Shown here: positions 1-6,415 of the stretch, piece by piece
Layout: every line of letters begins with the position of its first letter
How positions within the stretch are numbered: position 1 is the first letter of the stretch
Origin: Holophagaceae bacterium
GTDB lineage: Bacteria; Acidobacteriota; Holophagae; Holophagales; Holophagaceae
Direction: 5' to 3'
NCBI GenBank assembly: GCA_025353305.1
Contig: JANXQX010000159.1
Coordinates: 1 to 7,220 of the forward strand
DNA length: 7,220 bases
Translations under genes and position numbers: made by a program
Notes under the pieces: generated by a model
Database searches by the model: none
Told to the model about the DNA's origin: nothing
What the model saw: only the letters and a program-made list of their open reading frames with translations

Positions 1-5
1 TGCCG

Positions 6-1331
6 TCATCGCATGGCTTCCATGGGGCTCAGGCGCGAGGCCTTCAGGGCGGGGTAGAGACCGAACACGAGCGCCAGACCCAGAGCCACGGCCCAGGCGA
101 TGAGCAAACCCATGGGATTCACGACAAGGCCGTAAGGAAAATTGGCTGAAAGAGCCTTGCAAACCAAGGTGCCCACGAGGGTTCCGCCCGTGGCGCCCAG
201 CGCCGCCAGTACCAGGGCTTCAAGGAGGAACTGGATGAGGATTTCATGATCCGTGGCTCCCAGCGCTTTCCGAAGTCCGATCTCGAAGCGGCGGTCGCTG
301 AAACTGATGAGCATGACGCTCAATACGCCCACACCCCCCACCAGCAGCACCGTGGCCGCAAGACTCTGCAACACCACCTGCCAACCCCAAATCTGGTCCT
401 TGAACTGCTGGTAGGCCTTCACCAGCTCCGCCCCCAGATCCGCGACTTCGATATCCTCGATCCCGTGGTGGGCCTGTTTGGCGCGGCTAAGAAGCATGGC
501 GCTGACTTCGTCCACATCCCTCTTGGATTTCAATTTCACCGCCAGTTGGCTCAGCTTGTGGCTGGTATCCATGCGATCCAGATAGGCTTCCAAGGGCATG
601 AGAATGCCGTTGCCATCGAGCCAGGTATCGTCGCTCATCACCTGCAGCGGCGCAAGCACGCCGACGATGAGAAAGCTCTGGCCTTCAAGCTGGACATTGC
701 GGCCCACCGGGTCGGCGCCACCAAAGAGTTTCGAGCCGATACTCGAACCCACCACCGCCACCGCGCTGCGGCGCCTGGAATCAGCTTCGGTAAGCCCGCG
801 GCCCATCCCGATGCTGCGGTTCATCCAGGAGAAATACTCAGGTGTCACACCAATGGCGAAGGTCCGCTCCGTACCCCCGATGACACGCACGGGCGTCTGT
901 TTGTAGGCGCGCGGAAGAAATGCCAGCACTTTGTCATCGGGGGCCGTGAGCCGCGAGAGATCCTCGGACCTGAGGCCGGGGCTCATGGCGAAGCGCTTCT
1001 GCTCCTCCGTGGTTTCCGGATCCTTCGGTGTCAGCATCACGGTGCCATCAAAGCTGAGGCCCGAAAATCCAGTGCTGATCTTGTCCACCACGCCGTCCAT
1101 CACGGAGGTCATGATCACCAGCGCGAAAACGCCGAGCATGAGCAGCGTCAGAGTCAGGAAACTACGCAGTTTGTGGGCCCACAACTCCGTCAGACCCGTG
1201 CGGATCACCTCCAGGACCAGCGCCAAGCGGGCTGAGAAGGAACGGCGCTGATCACCAGAGGCCGGCGATGGTTCGACGCTATCCAAGAGGCTCGGCCCCG
1301 GCGGCAGCAGGATGGAGGTCGTGTCACTCAT
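6..1331 (-). CDS. MacB/FtsX-fold ABC transporter permease (second permease of the operon)
   Basis: This is a 441-residue inner-membrane permease subunit of a MacB-type ABC exporter. An N-terminal cytoplasmic stretch of about 55 residues precedes TM1 (about 58-78). A large periplasmic MacB-type domain follows (about 80-315), then TM2 (318-343), TM3 (366-390) and TM4 (406-427). The FtsX-domain signature is clear: DRRFEIGLRKALGAT at about 346-360, just after TM2, and PALKASRLSPMEAMR at the C-terminus. I chose the ATG at 1331 (protein begins MSDTTS) because it overlaps the end of the upstream permease by 8 bp (ATGAGTGA). The reading frame is open further upstream, but there it only shadows that gene. 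No strong Shine-Dalgarno sequence precedes it, so translation is probably coupled to the upstream permease. Both permeases end in SRLSPMEA plus M or L, which suggests an ancient duplication. The transported substrate is unknown. Confidence 0.92.
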   Translation of the reverse strand: MSDTTSILLPPGPSLLDSVEPSPASGDQRRSFSARLALVLEVIRTGLTELWAHKLRSFLTLTLLMLGVFALVIMTSVMDGVVDKISTGFSGLSFDGTVMLTPKDPETTEEQKRFAMSPGLRSEDLSRLTAPDDKVLAFLPRAYKQTPVRVIGGTERTFAIGVTPEYFSWMNRSIGMGRGLTEADSRRRSAVAVVGSSIGSKLFGGADPVGRNVQLEGQSFLIVGVLAPLQVMSDDTWLDGNGILMPLEAYLDRMDTSHKLSQLAVKLKSKRDVDEVSAMLLSRAKQAHHGIEDIEVADLGAELVKAYQQFKDQIWGWQVVLQSLAATVLLVGGVGVLSVMLISFSDRRFEIGLRKALGATDHEILIQFLLEALVLAALGATGGTLVGTLVCKALSANFPYGLVVNPMGLLIAWAVALGLALVFGLYPALKASRLSPMEAMR

Positions 1332-2580
1332 AGCGGAGAGCTTCCATAGGAGATAACCGACTGGCTTTCCACGCCGGCACCAATGCGAACACGAAACCGA
1401 ACGCAATGGCCAGCGCGAAGGCCCATAGGAAACTACCCAGCTCCATGCCGAGCGGCACGCCGATGTAATGGGTGATGAACCAGGAAAAGGCCACGCCGAC
1501 ACCCAGGCCAACGGTGCTTCCAAGGGCCGTGAGCAACAGCGCCTCCGTCATGAATTCCTTGAAGATCTCGGTGCCGGCCGCGCCGATGGCCATTTTCACG
1601 CCCACTTCGCGGACGCGCTCTTTCAACGAGGCCAGCTGGATGTTCACGTTCACGATGCCGCCGCCCAGCAGGGCCAGCACGCCGCTCAGCATGAAGATGA
1701 TGTCGTAGGCATCGCCGGTGTCCCTCCGCTTGCGTTCGCGAGCGGCCACATCATCCAGCCGGAAATCATCCTGCAGGCGATGGTTCATTTTTAAAACTGA
1801 CGTGAGGCTTTTTGCGAACGTTTCGATGGTGTCCACTTTCGGAATCCGGAATGTGAGCTTGTCCACGCGCTGGTAGTTGTCCCCCTGCATGCGCTGCTGC
1901 ACAAGCGTCGAAGGCACCGCGATGAGCCGGTTCTTGCGATGGAACATGTTGCCCATGCCGGGCGTATCGCGAAACCGGAAGACGCGCTGGTTGAGCACGC
2001 CCACCACCGTGACGGGAACATCTCCCACGCGGATGATGGCGCCCAACCCGCCGCCGGAAGGGAAAAAGGTCTGCATGGCCTCGCTGCCCAGAACGGCCAC
2101 CGCCGCAGCGCTACCGATATCTGATTGCGAAAAACCGCGCCCATGGGCGATGTCATAGCCTTCGATCGCCAGGTAATCACCATTGATGCCCTGCACCCGC
2201 CGCTCCTGATCCGTGAAAGCCGAGCGGACGCGGGCGCGGGCATTGCGCTGGACGCTCACCCCCTCCACCTGGGCCGAATCCAATCCGCGGCCATCATCCA
2301 TATCCTGGTGGCGCAGCCCCAGGTTGGCATTCTGCAGGGCGGTGGGTGTGCCGTCGTTGCCGATGTTGTTGGGCTGGACGTTCAGTTTGTCGAGGCCTCC
2401 GAGCTTCACGTAAAGCGTTTCACTGCGCTTCCGGAAGGAATCCGTGATGGAAAAACCACCCAGCACCGAAGCCACGCCCAGCACAATGCCGAGGGTCTGG
2501 AGGCTTGACCGCCCGAAGTTCTCCCGGATCTCCATCCACGCGGATTCCAGCCGCAGGCGGAAGGCCCCGGAGCCCATCAT
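1324..2580 (-). CDS. MacB/FtsX-fold ABC transporter permease (first permease of the operon)
   Basis: This is a 418-residue inner-membrane permease. TM1 lies at about 28-45, a large periplasmic MacB-type core domain at about 47-290, and TM2-TM4 at about 293-314, 344-371 and 382-404. Family marks are LKERVREVGVKMAIGA (319-334) after TM2 and PAWKASRLSPMEALR (402-416) at the C-terminus, both typical of the FtsX/MacB permease domain. The ATG at 2580 overlaps the TGA of the ATPase gene (ATGA) and is preceded by a good ribosome binding site. A second ATG follows immediately at 2577, so the start is certain only to one codon. Unlike canonical MacB, no ATPase domain is fused to it; the ATPase is the separate gene upstream. 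It shares only fold and motifs with the second permease, so the pair most likely forms a heterodimer. Substrate unknown. Confidence 0.93.
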   Translation of the reverse strand: MMGSGAFRLRLESAWMEIRENFGRSSLQTLGIVLGVASVLGGFSITDSFRKRSETLYVKLGGLDKLNVQPNNIGNDGTPTALQNANLGLRHQDMDDGRGLDSAQVEGVSVQRNARARVRSAFTDQERRVQGINGDYLAIEGYDIAHGRGFSQSDIGSAAAVAVLGSEAMQTFFPSGGGLGAIIRVGDVPVTVVGVLNQRVFRFRDTPGMGNMFHRKNRLIAVPSTLVQQRMQGDNYQRVDKLTFRIPKVDTIETFAKSLTSVLKMNHRLQDDFRLDDVAARERKRRDTGDAYDIIFMLSGVLALLGGGIVNVNIQLASLKERVREVGVKMAIGAAGTEIFKEFMTEALLLTALGSTVGLGVGVAFSWFITHYIGVPLGMELGSFLWAFALAIAFGFVFALVPAWKASRLSPMEALRYE

Positions 2581-3266
2581 GCAGCCCCTTCCACGGCCCC
2601 TGCGATGAGTCCGTCACGGAGTTCCACCTGGCGCTGGGCGAGGGCCGCGATGGAGGGATCATGGGTCACAAGCACCAAAGTGTTGCCCGCGGCGTTCAAT
2701 TCCTGGAAGAGCGCCAGGACTTCTGCGCCGGTATGGGAATCCAGGGCTCCGGTGGGTTCATCGGCCAGCAACAGGGCCGGGTCATTGGCCAGGGCCCGCG
2801 CGATGGCCACGCGCTGACGCTGCCCGCCGCTCAAGTTGCCCGGAAGCACGTTTGCCTTTTCGGGCATTCCGACCTTTTCCAGCAATACCATGGCCCGCTC
2901 CCGGCGCTCTTTCCGGCCCACCCCGGCATAGAGCATTGGCAACTCCACATTGCGTAGAATGTTGGCCTTGGGCATCAGGTTGTAGCTCTGGAAGATGAAG
3001 CCGATTTTTGTATTGCGGATGCGCGCCAGCTCACCGCCCAAAAGTTCCTGGACTTCGTGGCCATCGAGCGCGTAGGTGCCGCTGGAGGGTGCATCCAGGC
3101 AGCCGATGATCGCCATGAGTGTGGATTTCCCGGAACCCGAAGGCCCGACGAGCGCCACGAATTCACCCTTGGTTACCTCGAGGTCGATGCCCCTCAGTGC
3201 GTGGACAGCCGTGTCGTTGGACCCGAAAGTCTTGGTCAGGGCCTTGGTCTGGATGATGGGGGACAT
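2577..3266 (-). CDS. ABC transporter ATP-binding protein, LolD/MacB type
   Basis: This 229-residue cytoplasmic ATPase powers the neighbouring permeases. All nucleotide-binding motifs are intact: Walker A GPSGSGKST (41-49), Q-loop glutamine in FQSYNLMP (about 93), signature LSGGQRQRVAIARAL (145-159), Walker B LLLADE (165-170) with catalytic E170, D-loop GALD (173-176) and H-loop THD (H202). The length and the FQSYNLMP and DEPTGALD wording are typical of the LolD/MacB/FtsE branch that pairs with FtsX-fold permeases. It lacks a transmembrane part. The ATG at 3266 has GGAG six bases upstream (3273-3276). The stop codon overlaps the next permease start by 4 bp, so ATPase and permease synthesis are likely coupled. 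The assignment to family is firm; the exact function (drug, peptide, lipid or lipoprotein export) cannot be read from the ATPase. Confidence 0.97.
   Translation of the reverse strand: MSPIIQTKALTKTFGSNDTAVHALRGIDLEVTKGEFVALVGPSGSGKSTLMAIIGCLDAPSSGTYALDGHEVQELLGGELARIRNTKIGFIFQSYNLMPKANILRNVELPMLYAGVGRKERRERAMVLLEKVGMPEKANVLPGNLSGGQRQRVAIARALANDPALLLADEPTGALDSHTGAEVLALFQELNAAGNTLVLVTHDPSIAALAQRQVELRDGLIAGAVEGAA
2585..2592 (-). promoter_or_regulatory. Ribosome binding site of the first permease, inside the ATPase gene
   Basis: The minus strand reads GGAAGGGG, ending four bases before the ATG at 2580 and seven before the ATG at 2577. This purine-rich Shine-Dalgarno-like run lies within the last codons of the ATPase gene and supports a start at this double ATG, with re-initiation after the overlapping TGA. 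Confidence 0.6.
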
Positions 3267-3289
3267 CGCTCGCTCCGCTCGCAGGTAAG

Positions 3290-3398
3290 AGGGTTGAGGT
3301 TTTGAGGTATGAGGGGTGCGCTTTCAGCACACTGGAGGATGTGGCTTGCGGCCGCCACCTTATTCAACCTCACCCCTCGTACCTCATCCCTCACCCCT
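3290..3398. repeat. Imperfect inverted repeat (REP-like) between adaptor and ATPase genes
   Basis: The gap between the adaptor and ATPase genes is almost filled by an inverted repeat. The core arms are TGAGGTATGAGGGGTG at 3303-3318 and the reverse complement of 3371-3386, which matches at 15 of 16 bases. Outer blocks 3290-3299 and 3389-3398 also pair (9 of 10), so each arm is about 28 nt. CCTCACCCCT occurs twice directly, at 3368-3377 and 3389-3398. The 52-nt loop carries a smaller hairpin (GTGGC 3341-3345 with GCCAC 3354-3358) around the palindrome GCGGCCGC (3348-3355). The right arm reaches into the TAG stop of the adaptor gene. No T-run follows, so it does not look like an intrinsic terminator. 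It could be a dispersed REP-type element, or an mRNA hairpin that sets the adaptor to ATPase ratio within the operon. Confidence 0.75.
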
Positions 3399-4611
3399 AG
3401 TTGTTCTCGTCATCCTTCTCGACTTTTTTCTTGCTCACGTCCTCAAGGCTGACTTGGTCGTCCTTGGATAGGCCGCTCAGGATTTCGACGCGCTCAAGCG
3501 TTGCCACTCCGGCTTTCACAGGCACTGCCTCGAAGTATTCCTTCCAGTGGTCCGACAGCCAGATGAACTTGGTGCGGCCCGACAATCCATCTTTCGCGCG
3601 CTTCAAGTCATCGGGAGTCAGGTTCTTTTTCAGGCGGAAGACCACGGTCTGGCCATCCTTGCGCTGCAGCGCTTCCAGGGGGACAGATATCGCGTTGACG
3701 CGCTTCTCCCCCAGGATTTCCACATTGGCGCTCATGCCTGTCCTGAAAGATTCGCTGAGTTCATCGAGAGCGATTTCCACTTTGAAGACTTTGATTTTCT
3801 CCAGCAATTCAGCCGCCGGAGCCACGAAGCGGACACGGCCGGTGAAGGCTTTTTGGGGGTAGGCGTCCAGGCTGATGCGAACGGACTGGCCAACGGCCAC
3901 CTTGGCGATATCCACCTCGTTGAGATTCACCCGGATGATCATGCTTTTGAGGTCCGCCACGGTGAATACCACGGTGCCGGCATTGAAGCTCGAGACTCCG
4001 CTGGTGATGGTGTCGCCAAGTTCCACGCCCCGCTTGATGACCACGCCATCCATGGGCGCGGCCACCCTGGCAATTTGCGTAGAGGCGTTCCCATTGATGG
4101 GAATGCCGCGGTCCTCGACGATCTGGAAACGGGTTTGCGCCGATTTGAACGCGTCCCGGGCCAGGTCCCGCTTCATGATCGCATCCTTGAAGGCCTCGCT
4201 GCCAATCAGGCCCTGCTCGGAGAGGGCTTTCTGGGTGAGGAACTGGCGCTCGGCGTCCTTGAGGTTCAGCTGGGCAGAACTGAGGCTGCTTTGGACTTCG
4301 GAAAGGCTTTGCGCCTGGGTCACATCGGGTTCCACCTCGGCCATCACCTGGTTCCGCTTCACCACGGCGCCTTCGCGGACTTTCAACCCCACGATCCGGC
4401 CCGATACGGTGCTCTTCACGTCCACCTTTGTATAGGGGTCCACGATGCCCACTTCGCGCACGCTCACCTGGAGGTCCTCGGCCTGGACCTTGCCGATGCG
4501 GAAAGGCGTCTCGTTCGACTTGCCTTTGTCCTTGCCGGCACTCTTGGCAAACAGGATGCCCCCTACGAGCACCAAGGCCACGGCTCCAAATACCCACCAC
4601 CGTTTATTCAT
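3397..4611 (-). CDS. Periplasmic adaptor (membrane fusion protein), MacA/HlyD type
   Basis: This is a 404-residue adaptor that bridges an inner-membrane exporter to an outer-membrane channel. A short basic N-terminus (MNKRWW) and one hydrophobic segment (about 6-22) anchor it without an evident cleavage site. Next come the first half of a lipoyl-like domain (about 60-96, with VSGRIVGLKVREGAVVKRNQ), a coiled-coil hairpin (about 97-167), the second lipoyl half (about 178-220, APMDGVVIKRGVELGD), a beta-barrel (about 222-302) and a membrane-proximal domain (about 303-395). The C-terminal tail is highly charged (SKKKVEKDDENN). The ATG at 4611 was chosen because AAGGGGAAGG lies just upstream; in-frame ATGs at 4629 and 4668 lack such a site. 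It is the first gene of the exporter operon. The 123 bp upstream of it, before the E1-alpha stop, show only a weak promoter-like pair (TTTACT and GATTAA, 18-bp spacer) and no terminator. Confidence 0.93.
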   Translation of the reverse strand: MNKRWWVFGAVALVLVGGILFAKSAGKDKGKSNETPFRIGKVQAEDLQVSVREVGIVDPYTKVDVKSTVSGRIVGLKVREGAVVKRNQVMAEVEPDVTQAQSLSEVQSSLSSAQLNLKDAERQFLTQKALSEQGLIGSEAFKDAIMKRDLARDAFKSAQTRFQIVEDRGIPINGNASTQIARVAAPMDGVVIKRGVELGDTITSGVSSFNAGTVVFTVADLKSMIIRVNLNEVDIAKVAVGQSVRISLDAYPQKAFTGRVRFVAPAAELLEKIKVFKVEIALDELSESFRTGMSANVEILGEKRVNAISVPLEALQRKDGQTVVFRLKKNLTPDDLKRAKDGLSGRTKFIWLSDHWKEYFEAVPVKAGVATLERVEILSGLSKDDQVSLEDVSKKKVEKDDENN

Positions 4612-4613
4612 GA

Positions 4614-4623
4614 CCTTCCCCTT
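4614..4623 (-). promoter_or_regulatory. Ribosome binding site that fixes the adaptor start
   Basis: The minus strand reads AAGGGGAAGG, ending two bases before the ATG at 4611, with its central GGGG at a usual Shine-Dalgarno distance. The alternative in-frame ATG at 4629 is preceded by CAGCCTCC, which is not a binding site. This favours the 404-residue product with the membrane anchor directly at the N-terminus. Confidence 0.65.
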
Positions 4624-4734
4624 TGCCATGGAGGCTGAAAAAGAATCCGAGCCAGTCGGGTCTTGCATGGTTCTGGGTACGGGGGAAAACCAAAGGCGTT
4701 TAATCGACAGCGCGGCTCAGATAAGTAAAGATCT

Positions 4735-5643
4735 TCAGGCCCCGGCCTTTTCCGCGGCCAAGGCCTCCTCGGCCTGGTGATCGACGGTCTCGTTCAGCCC
4801 CTTGAGGAACTCCGGCCCAGGGAGCCAACGCTGACCCCGCAGCCAGGCTTCAAGATGGGTGATGGGGTCTTTCTTGGACCAGATTTCCAGTTGGCCTGGA
4901 TCCACATAGCGCTGGTCATCGTGTTCCGCGTGACCCTTCATGCGGTAGGTCTCGCAGACCAGGAACACCGGACCGCCGCCATCCAGGCAGATCTGCCGCG
5001 CCTGTTTGGAGGTTTCCAGCACTTCCAGTGAATTGTTGCCATTCACCACCATCGTAGTCGCGCCCTGGGATCTTTCGCTCATGTGCCCCTTCATCTGCTT
5101 TTCGGGTGAAGTGGAATAGGCGAACCCATTCAATTCACCGACCACGATGAGCGGAAGTTTTTGCACTACGGCGAAATTCAGACCTTCGGAAAAGGCGCCA
5201 GTGGAAGACCCGCCATCGCCGATCCACGTCAGGGCGACCCTGGGTTCCTTTTTTTGCTGGAATGTGAGCGCCACTCCAGCCATGACGGGAATGAGCGCGC
5301 CCAGCATGGAGGTCGGGGCGATGATGCCGCGATCCACACCGCCGAAATGATTGTTGTGCTCTCTGCCGCCACTCGGCCCGGAGGCCCGTCCCAGGTATTG
5401 GAGGAAGACTTCTCTGGGGGTGACACCGCGGGCCAGCATGGAACCCAGGTTCCGGATCATGGGGCCGATGACATCGTGGGGGCCCAAGGCCAGCGCCGTG
5501 GCGCAGGCCGTGGCTTCCTGCCCCAGGCTGCGGTAGATGCTGCCCATGGTGTGGCCTTGCCGGAAAAGCTTGACCAGGCGCTCCTCGACCAGCCGTGTGA
5601 GCAGCATCGTTTCGTACAGGTGCAAAGCCGTGGATCGGTCCAT
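4735..5643 (-). CDS. Thiamine-diphosphate-dependent 2-oxoacid dehydrogenase, E1 alpha subunit
   Basis: This is a 302-residue alpha subunit of the heterotetrameric E1 component of a pyruvate, branched-chain 2-oxoacid or acetoin dehydrogenase complex, which decarboxylates the 2-oxoacid using ThDP and Mg2+. Family marks are the IYRSLGQEA region (about 36-44), GREHNNHFGGVDRGIIAPTSMLG (93-115), the ThDP/Mg motif beginning GDGGSSTGAFSEGLNF (142-157) and ending ELNGFAYST (170-178), and YRMKGHAEHDDQRYVDP (233-249). The motif usually ends ENN; here the first Asn is Leu171, but the metal-ligand Asn172 is kept. At 302 residues it is shorter than the common 320-360. I chose ATG 5643 because homology-like sequence begins there (MDRSTALHLYETMLLTRLVEE); the frame stays open upstream only through the palindromic intergenic region. 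No clear Shine-Dalgarno precedes it. No E1-beta, E2 or E3 gene is adjacent, so the substrate cannot be assigned. Confidence 0.92.
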   Translation of the reverse strand: MDRSTALHLYETMLLTRLVEERLVKLFRQGHTMGSIYRSLGQEATACATALALGPHDVIGPMIRNLGSMLARGVTPREVFLQYLGRASGPSGGREHNNHFGGVDRGIIAPTSMLGALIPVMAGVALTFQQKKEPRVALTWIGDGGSSTGAFSEGLNFAVVQKLPLIVVGELNGFAYSTSPEKQMKGHMSERSQGATTMVVNGNNSLEVLETSKQARQICLDGGGPVFLVCETYRMKGHAEHDDQRYVDPGQLEIWSKKDPITHLEAWLRGQRWLPGPEFLKGLNETVDHQAEEALAAEKAGA

Positions 5644-5646
5644 AGA

Positions 5647-5923
5647 GTCAGGGCCTGAAAGGAAATAAGGATGCCATTTGCGAAGAGCGCCGGGCAAGCA
5701 AGGCAAGGCGACCGACCGAAGGCATATCGCCCATACGACGAGGGAGGTCAACGCAGCCTTGCGCCGCCCGCCGCCCTCGCCCGTAGGGTTGGCTCCCATC
5801 CGCGCGCCCCGCGGCGTCAAAGCCCTTGAGCGTATACTCGATATGCCCTGCGGGCCTTTCCTTGCGGGTGCATCGCGGTTGGGGGCCAACAAATGGCATC
5901 TTTATTCCCTTTCAGGCCCTTAG
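5647..5923. repeat. Long imperfect palindrome filling the divergent intergenic region (MITE-like)
   Basis: The 289 bp between the divergent starts are dominated by one large palindrome. The terminal arms 5651-5680 and 5890-5919 are inverted copies of each other matching at 28 of 30 bases; each begins GGGCCTGAAAGG read inward. Symmetry continues inward in patches: GGCATATCG at 5721-5729 pairs with 5839-5847, and GCAAGGCAAGGC at 5698-5709 pairs with 5854-5865 (11 of 12). The GC-rich centre is degenerate. The six bases CATAGA occur directly on both sides (5641-5646 and 5924-5929), a possible target-site duplication, although four bases separate each from the clear arms. No transposase is present. 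The shape suggests a non-autonomous palindromic element; a shared bidirectional leader or control region is the alternative. Open frames cross it on both strands but resemble no protein, so I consider it noncoding. Confidence 0.7.
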
Positions 5924-5932
5924 CATAGAACC

Positions 5933-6415
5933 ATGCTGAAGCTCCGGCCCGCCACTCCTGAAGATGCCCCCCTGATTCTCCAGTTCATCCGAGAACTGGC
6001 GGAGTATGAACGGGACCCCAAGGCCGCTGTGGCCACGGAAGCGGACATCCTGCGCCACGCCTTCTCGGAACACCCTCTGATCCATGTGGTGCTGGCTGAG
6101 TGGGAAGGCCGGCCCGCGGGATTCGCCCTGTATTTTTTCAATTTCAGCACCTGGCAGGGGAAGCCGGGGCTGTACCTGGAAGACCTTTTTGTCAGGCCGG
6201 CTTTACGGGGCTTCGGCATTGGCAAGGCTCTGCTCAAGCACCTGGCACGCATTGCGGTCGAGCGTGGTTGCACCCGTTACGTGTGGCAGGTCCTGGATTG
6301 GAATGAGCCGAGCATCAAGTTCTACGAGGCCATGGGTGCGCGGCAGATGAAGAACTGGATCACCTGCCGGGTGGACGGCGAAGCCCTAGCCAGGATGGCC
6401 GAAGGCGCCCAGTGA
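5933..6415 (+). CDS. GNAT N-acetyltransferase, spermidine/diamine (SSAT)-like
   Basis: This 160-residue cytoplasmic enzyme should transfer acetyl from acetyl-CoA to a primary amine. It follows the spermidine/spermine N1-acetyltransferase (SSAT/thialysine acetyltransferase) pattern along its length: an N-terminal LRPATPEDAPLILQFIRELAEYE, then GFALYFFNFSTWQGKPGLYLEDLFV (63-87), the acetyl-CoA pyrophosphate loop RGFGIGK (92-98), and DWNEPSIKFYEAMGA (122-136). Glu83 and Tyr131 align with the catalytic Glu92 and Tyr140 of human SSAT1. The length is normal for the family (about 160-171). Polyamine, thialysine or another small amine are all possible substrates. The ATG at 5933 has no clear Shine-Dalgarno; a weak TTGGGG/TTTATT pair (5879-5884, 5901-5906) could be its promoter. 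The gene overlaps the downstream tRNA nucleotidyltransferase gene by 4 bp, so the two are probably cotranscribed. Confidence 0.93.
   Translation: MLKLRPATPEDAPLILQFIRELAEYERDPKAAVATEADILRHAFSEHPLIHVVLAEWEGRPAGFALYFFNFSTWQGKPGLYLEDLFVRPALRGFGIGKALLKHLARIAVERGCTRYVWQVLDWNEPSIKFYEAMGARQMKNWITCRVDGEALARMAEGAQ
6401..6405 (+). promoter_or_regulatory. Ribosome binding site of the GTG-started tRNA nucleotidyltransferase
   Basis: GAAGG lies six bases before GTG 6412, inside the last codons of the acetyltransferase gene. It supports the GTG, which overlaps the acetyltransferase stop as GTGA, over the next in-frame ATG at 6487. That ATG falls within three codons of the conserved GGWVRD motif and would remove the N-terminal helix. 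Confidence 0.6.

Noticed and set aside
246..1235. Long plus-strand ORF of 329 codons opposite the second permease
   Set aside because: It lies wholly antisense to a well-supported permease, is rich in His, Arg, Gln and Ala as expected from reading GC-rich coding DNA backwards, and shows no domain.
3290..3398. Intrinsic terminator after the adaptor gene
   Set aside because: The inverted repeat has a 52-nt loop and no following T-tract on the transcribed strand, and the downstream ATPase belongs functionally with the adaptor.
3547..4638. Plus-strand ORF of 363 codons opposite the adaptor gene
   Set aside because: It is antisense to the adaptor, with shadow-like His/Asp/Gly/Leu-rich composition and no recognisable motif. 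The adaptor reading has clear domain structure.
4612..4734. Sigma-70 promoter for the exporter operon (TTTACT, 18 bp, GATTAA on the minus strand)
   Set aside because: Only 4 of 6 and 3 of 6 consensus matches; too weak to list as a feature, though a promoter somewhere in this gap is plausible.
5644..5892. Upstream extension of E1-alpha to an ATG at 5892
   Set aside because: The extra 83 residues would be encoded entirely by the palindromic intergenic element and resemble no E1-alpha N-terminus. Family-like sequence starts at the ATG at 5643.
5644..5932. Thiamine-diphosphate riboswitch upstream of the ThDP-dependent E1-alpha
   Set aside because: The conserved CUGAGA-type core was not found on the minus strand in this region. 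The structure is explained by the terminal inverted repeat.
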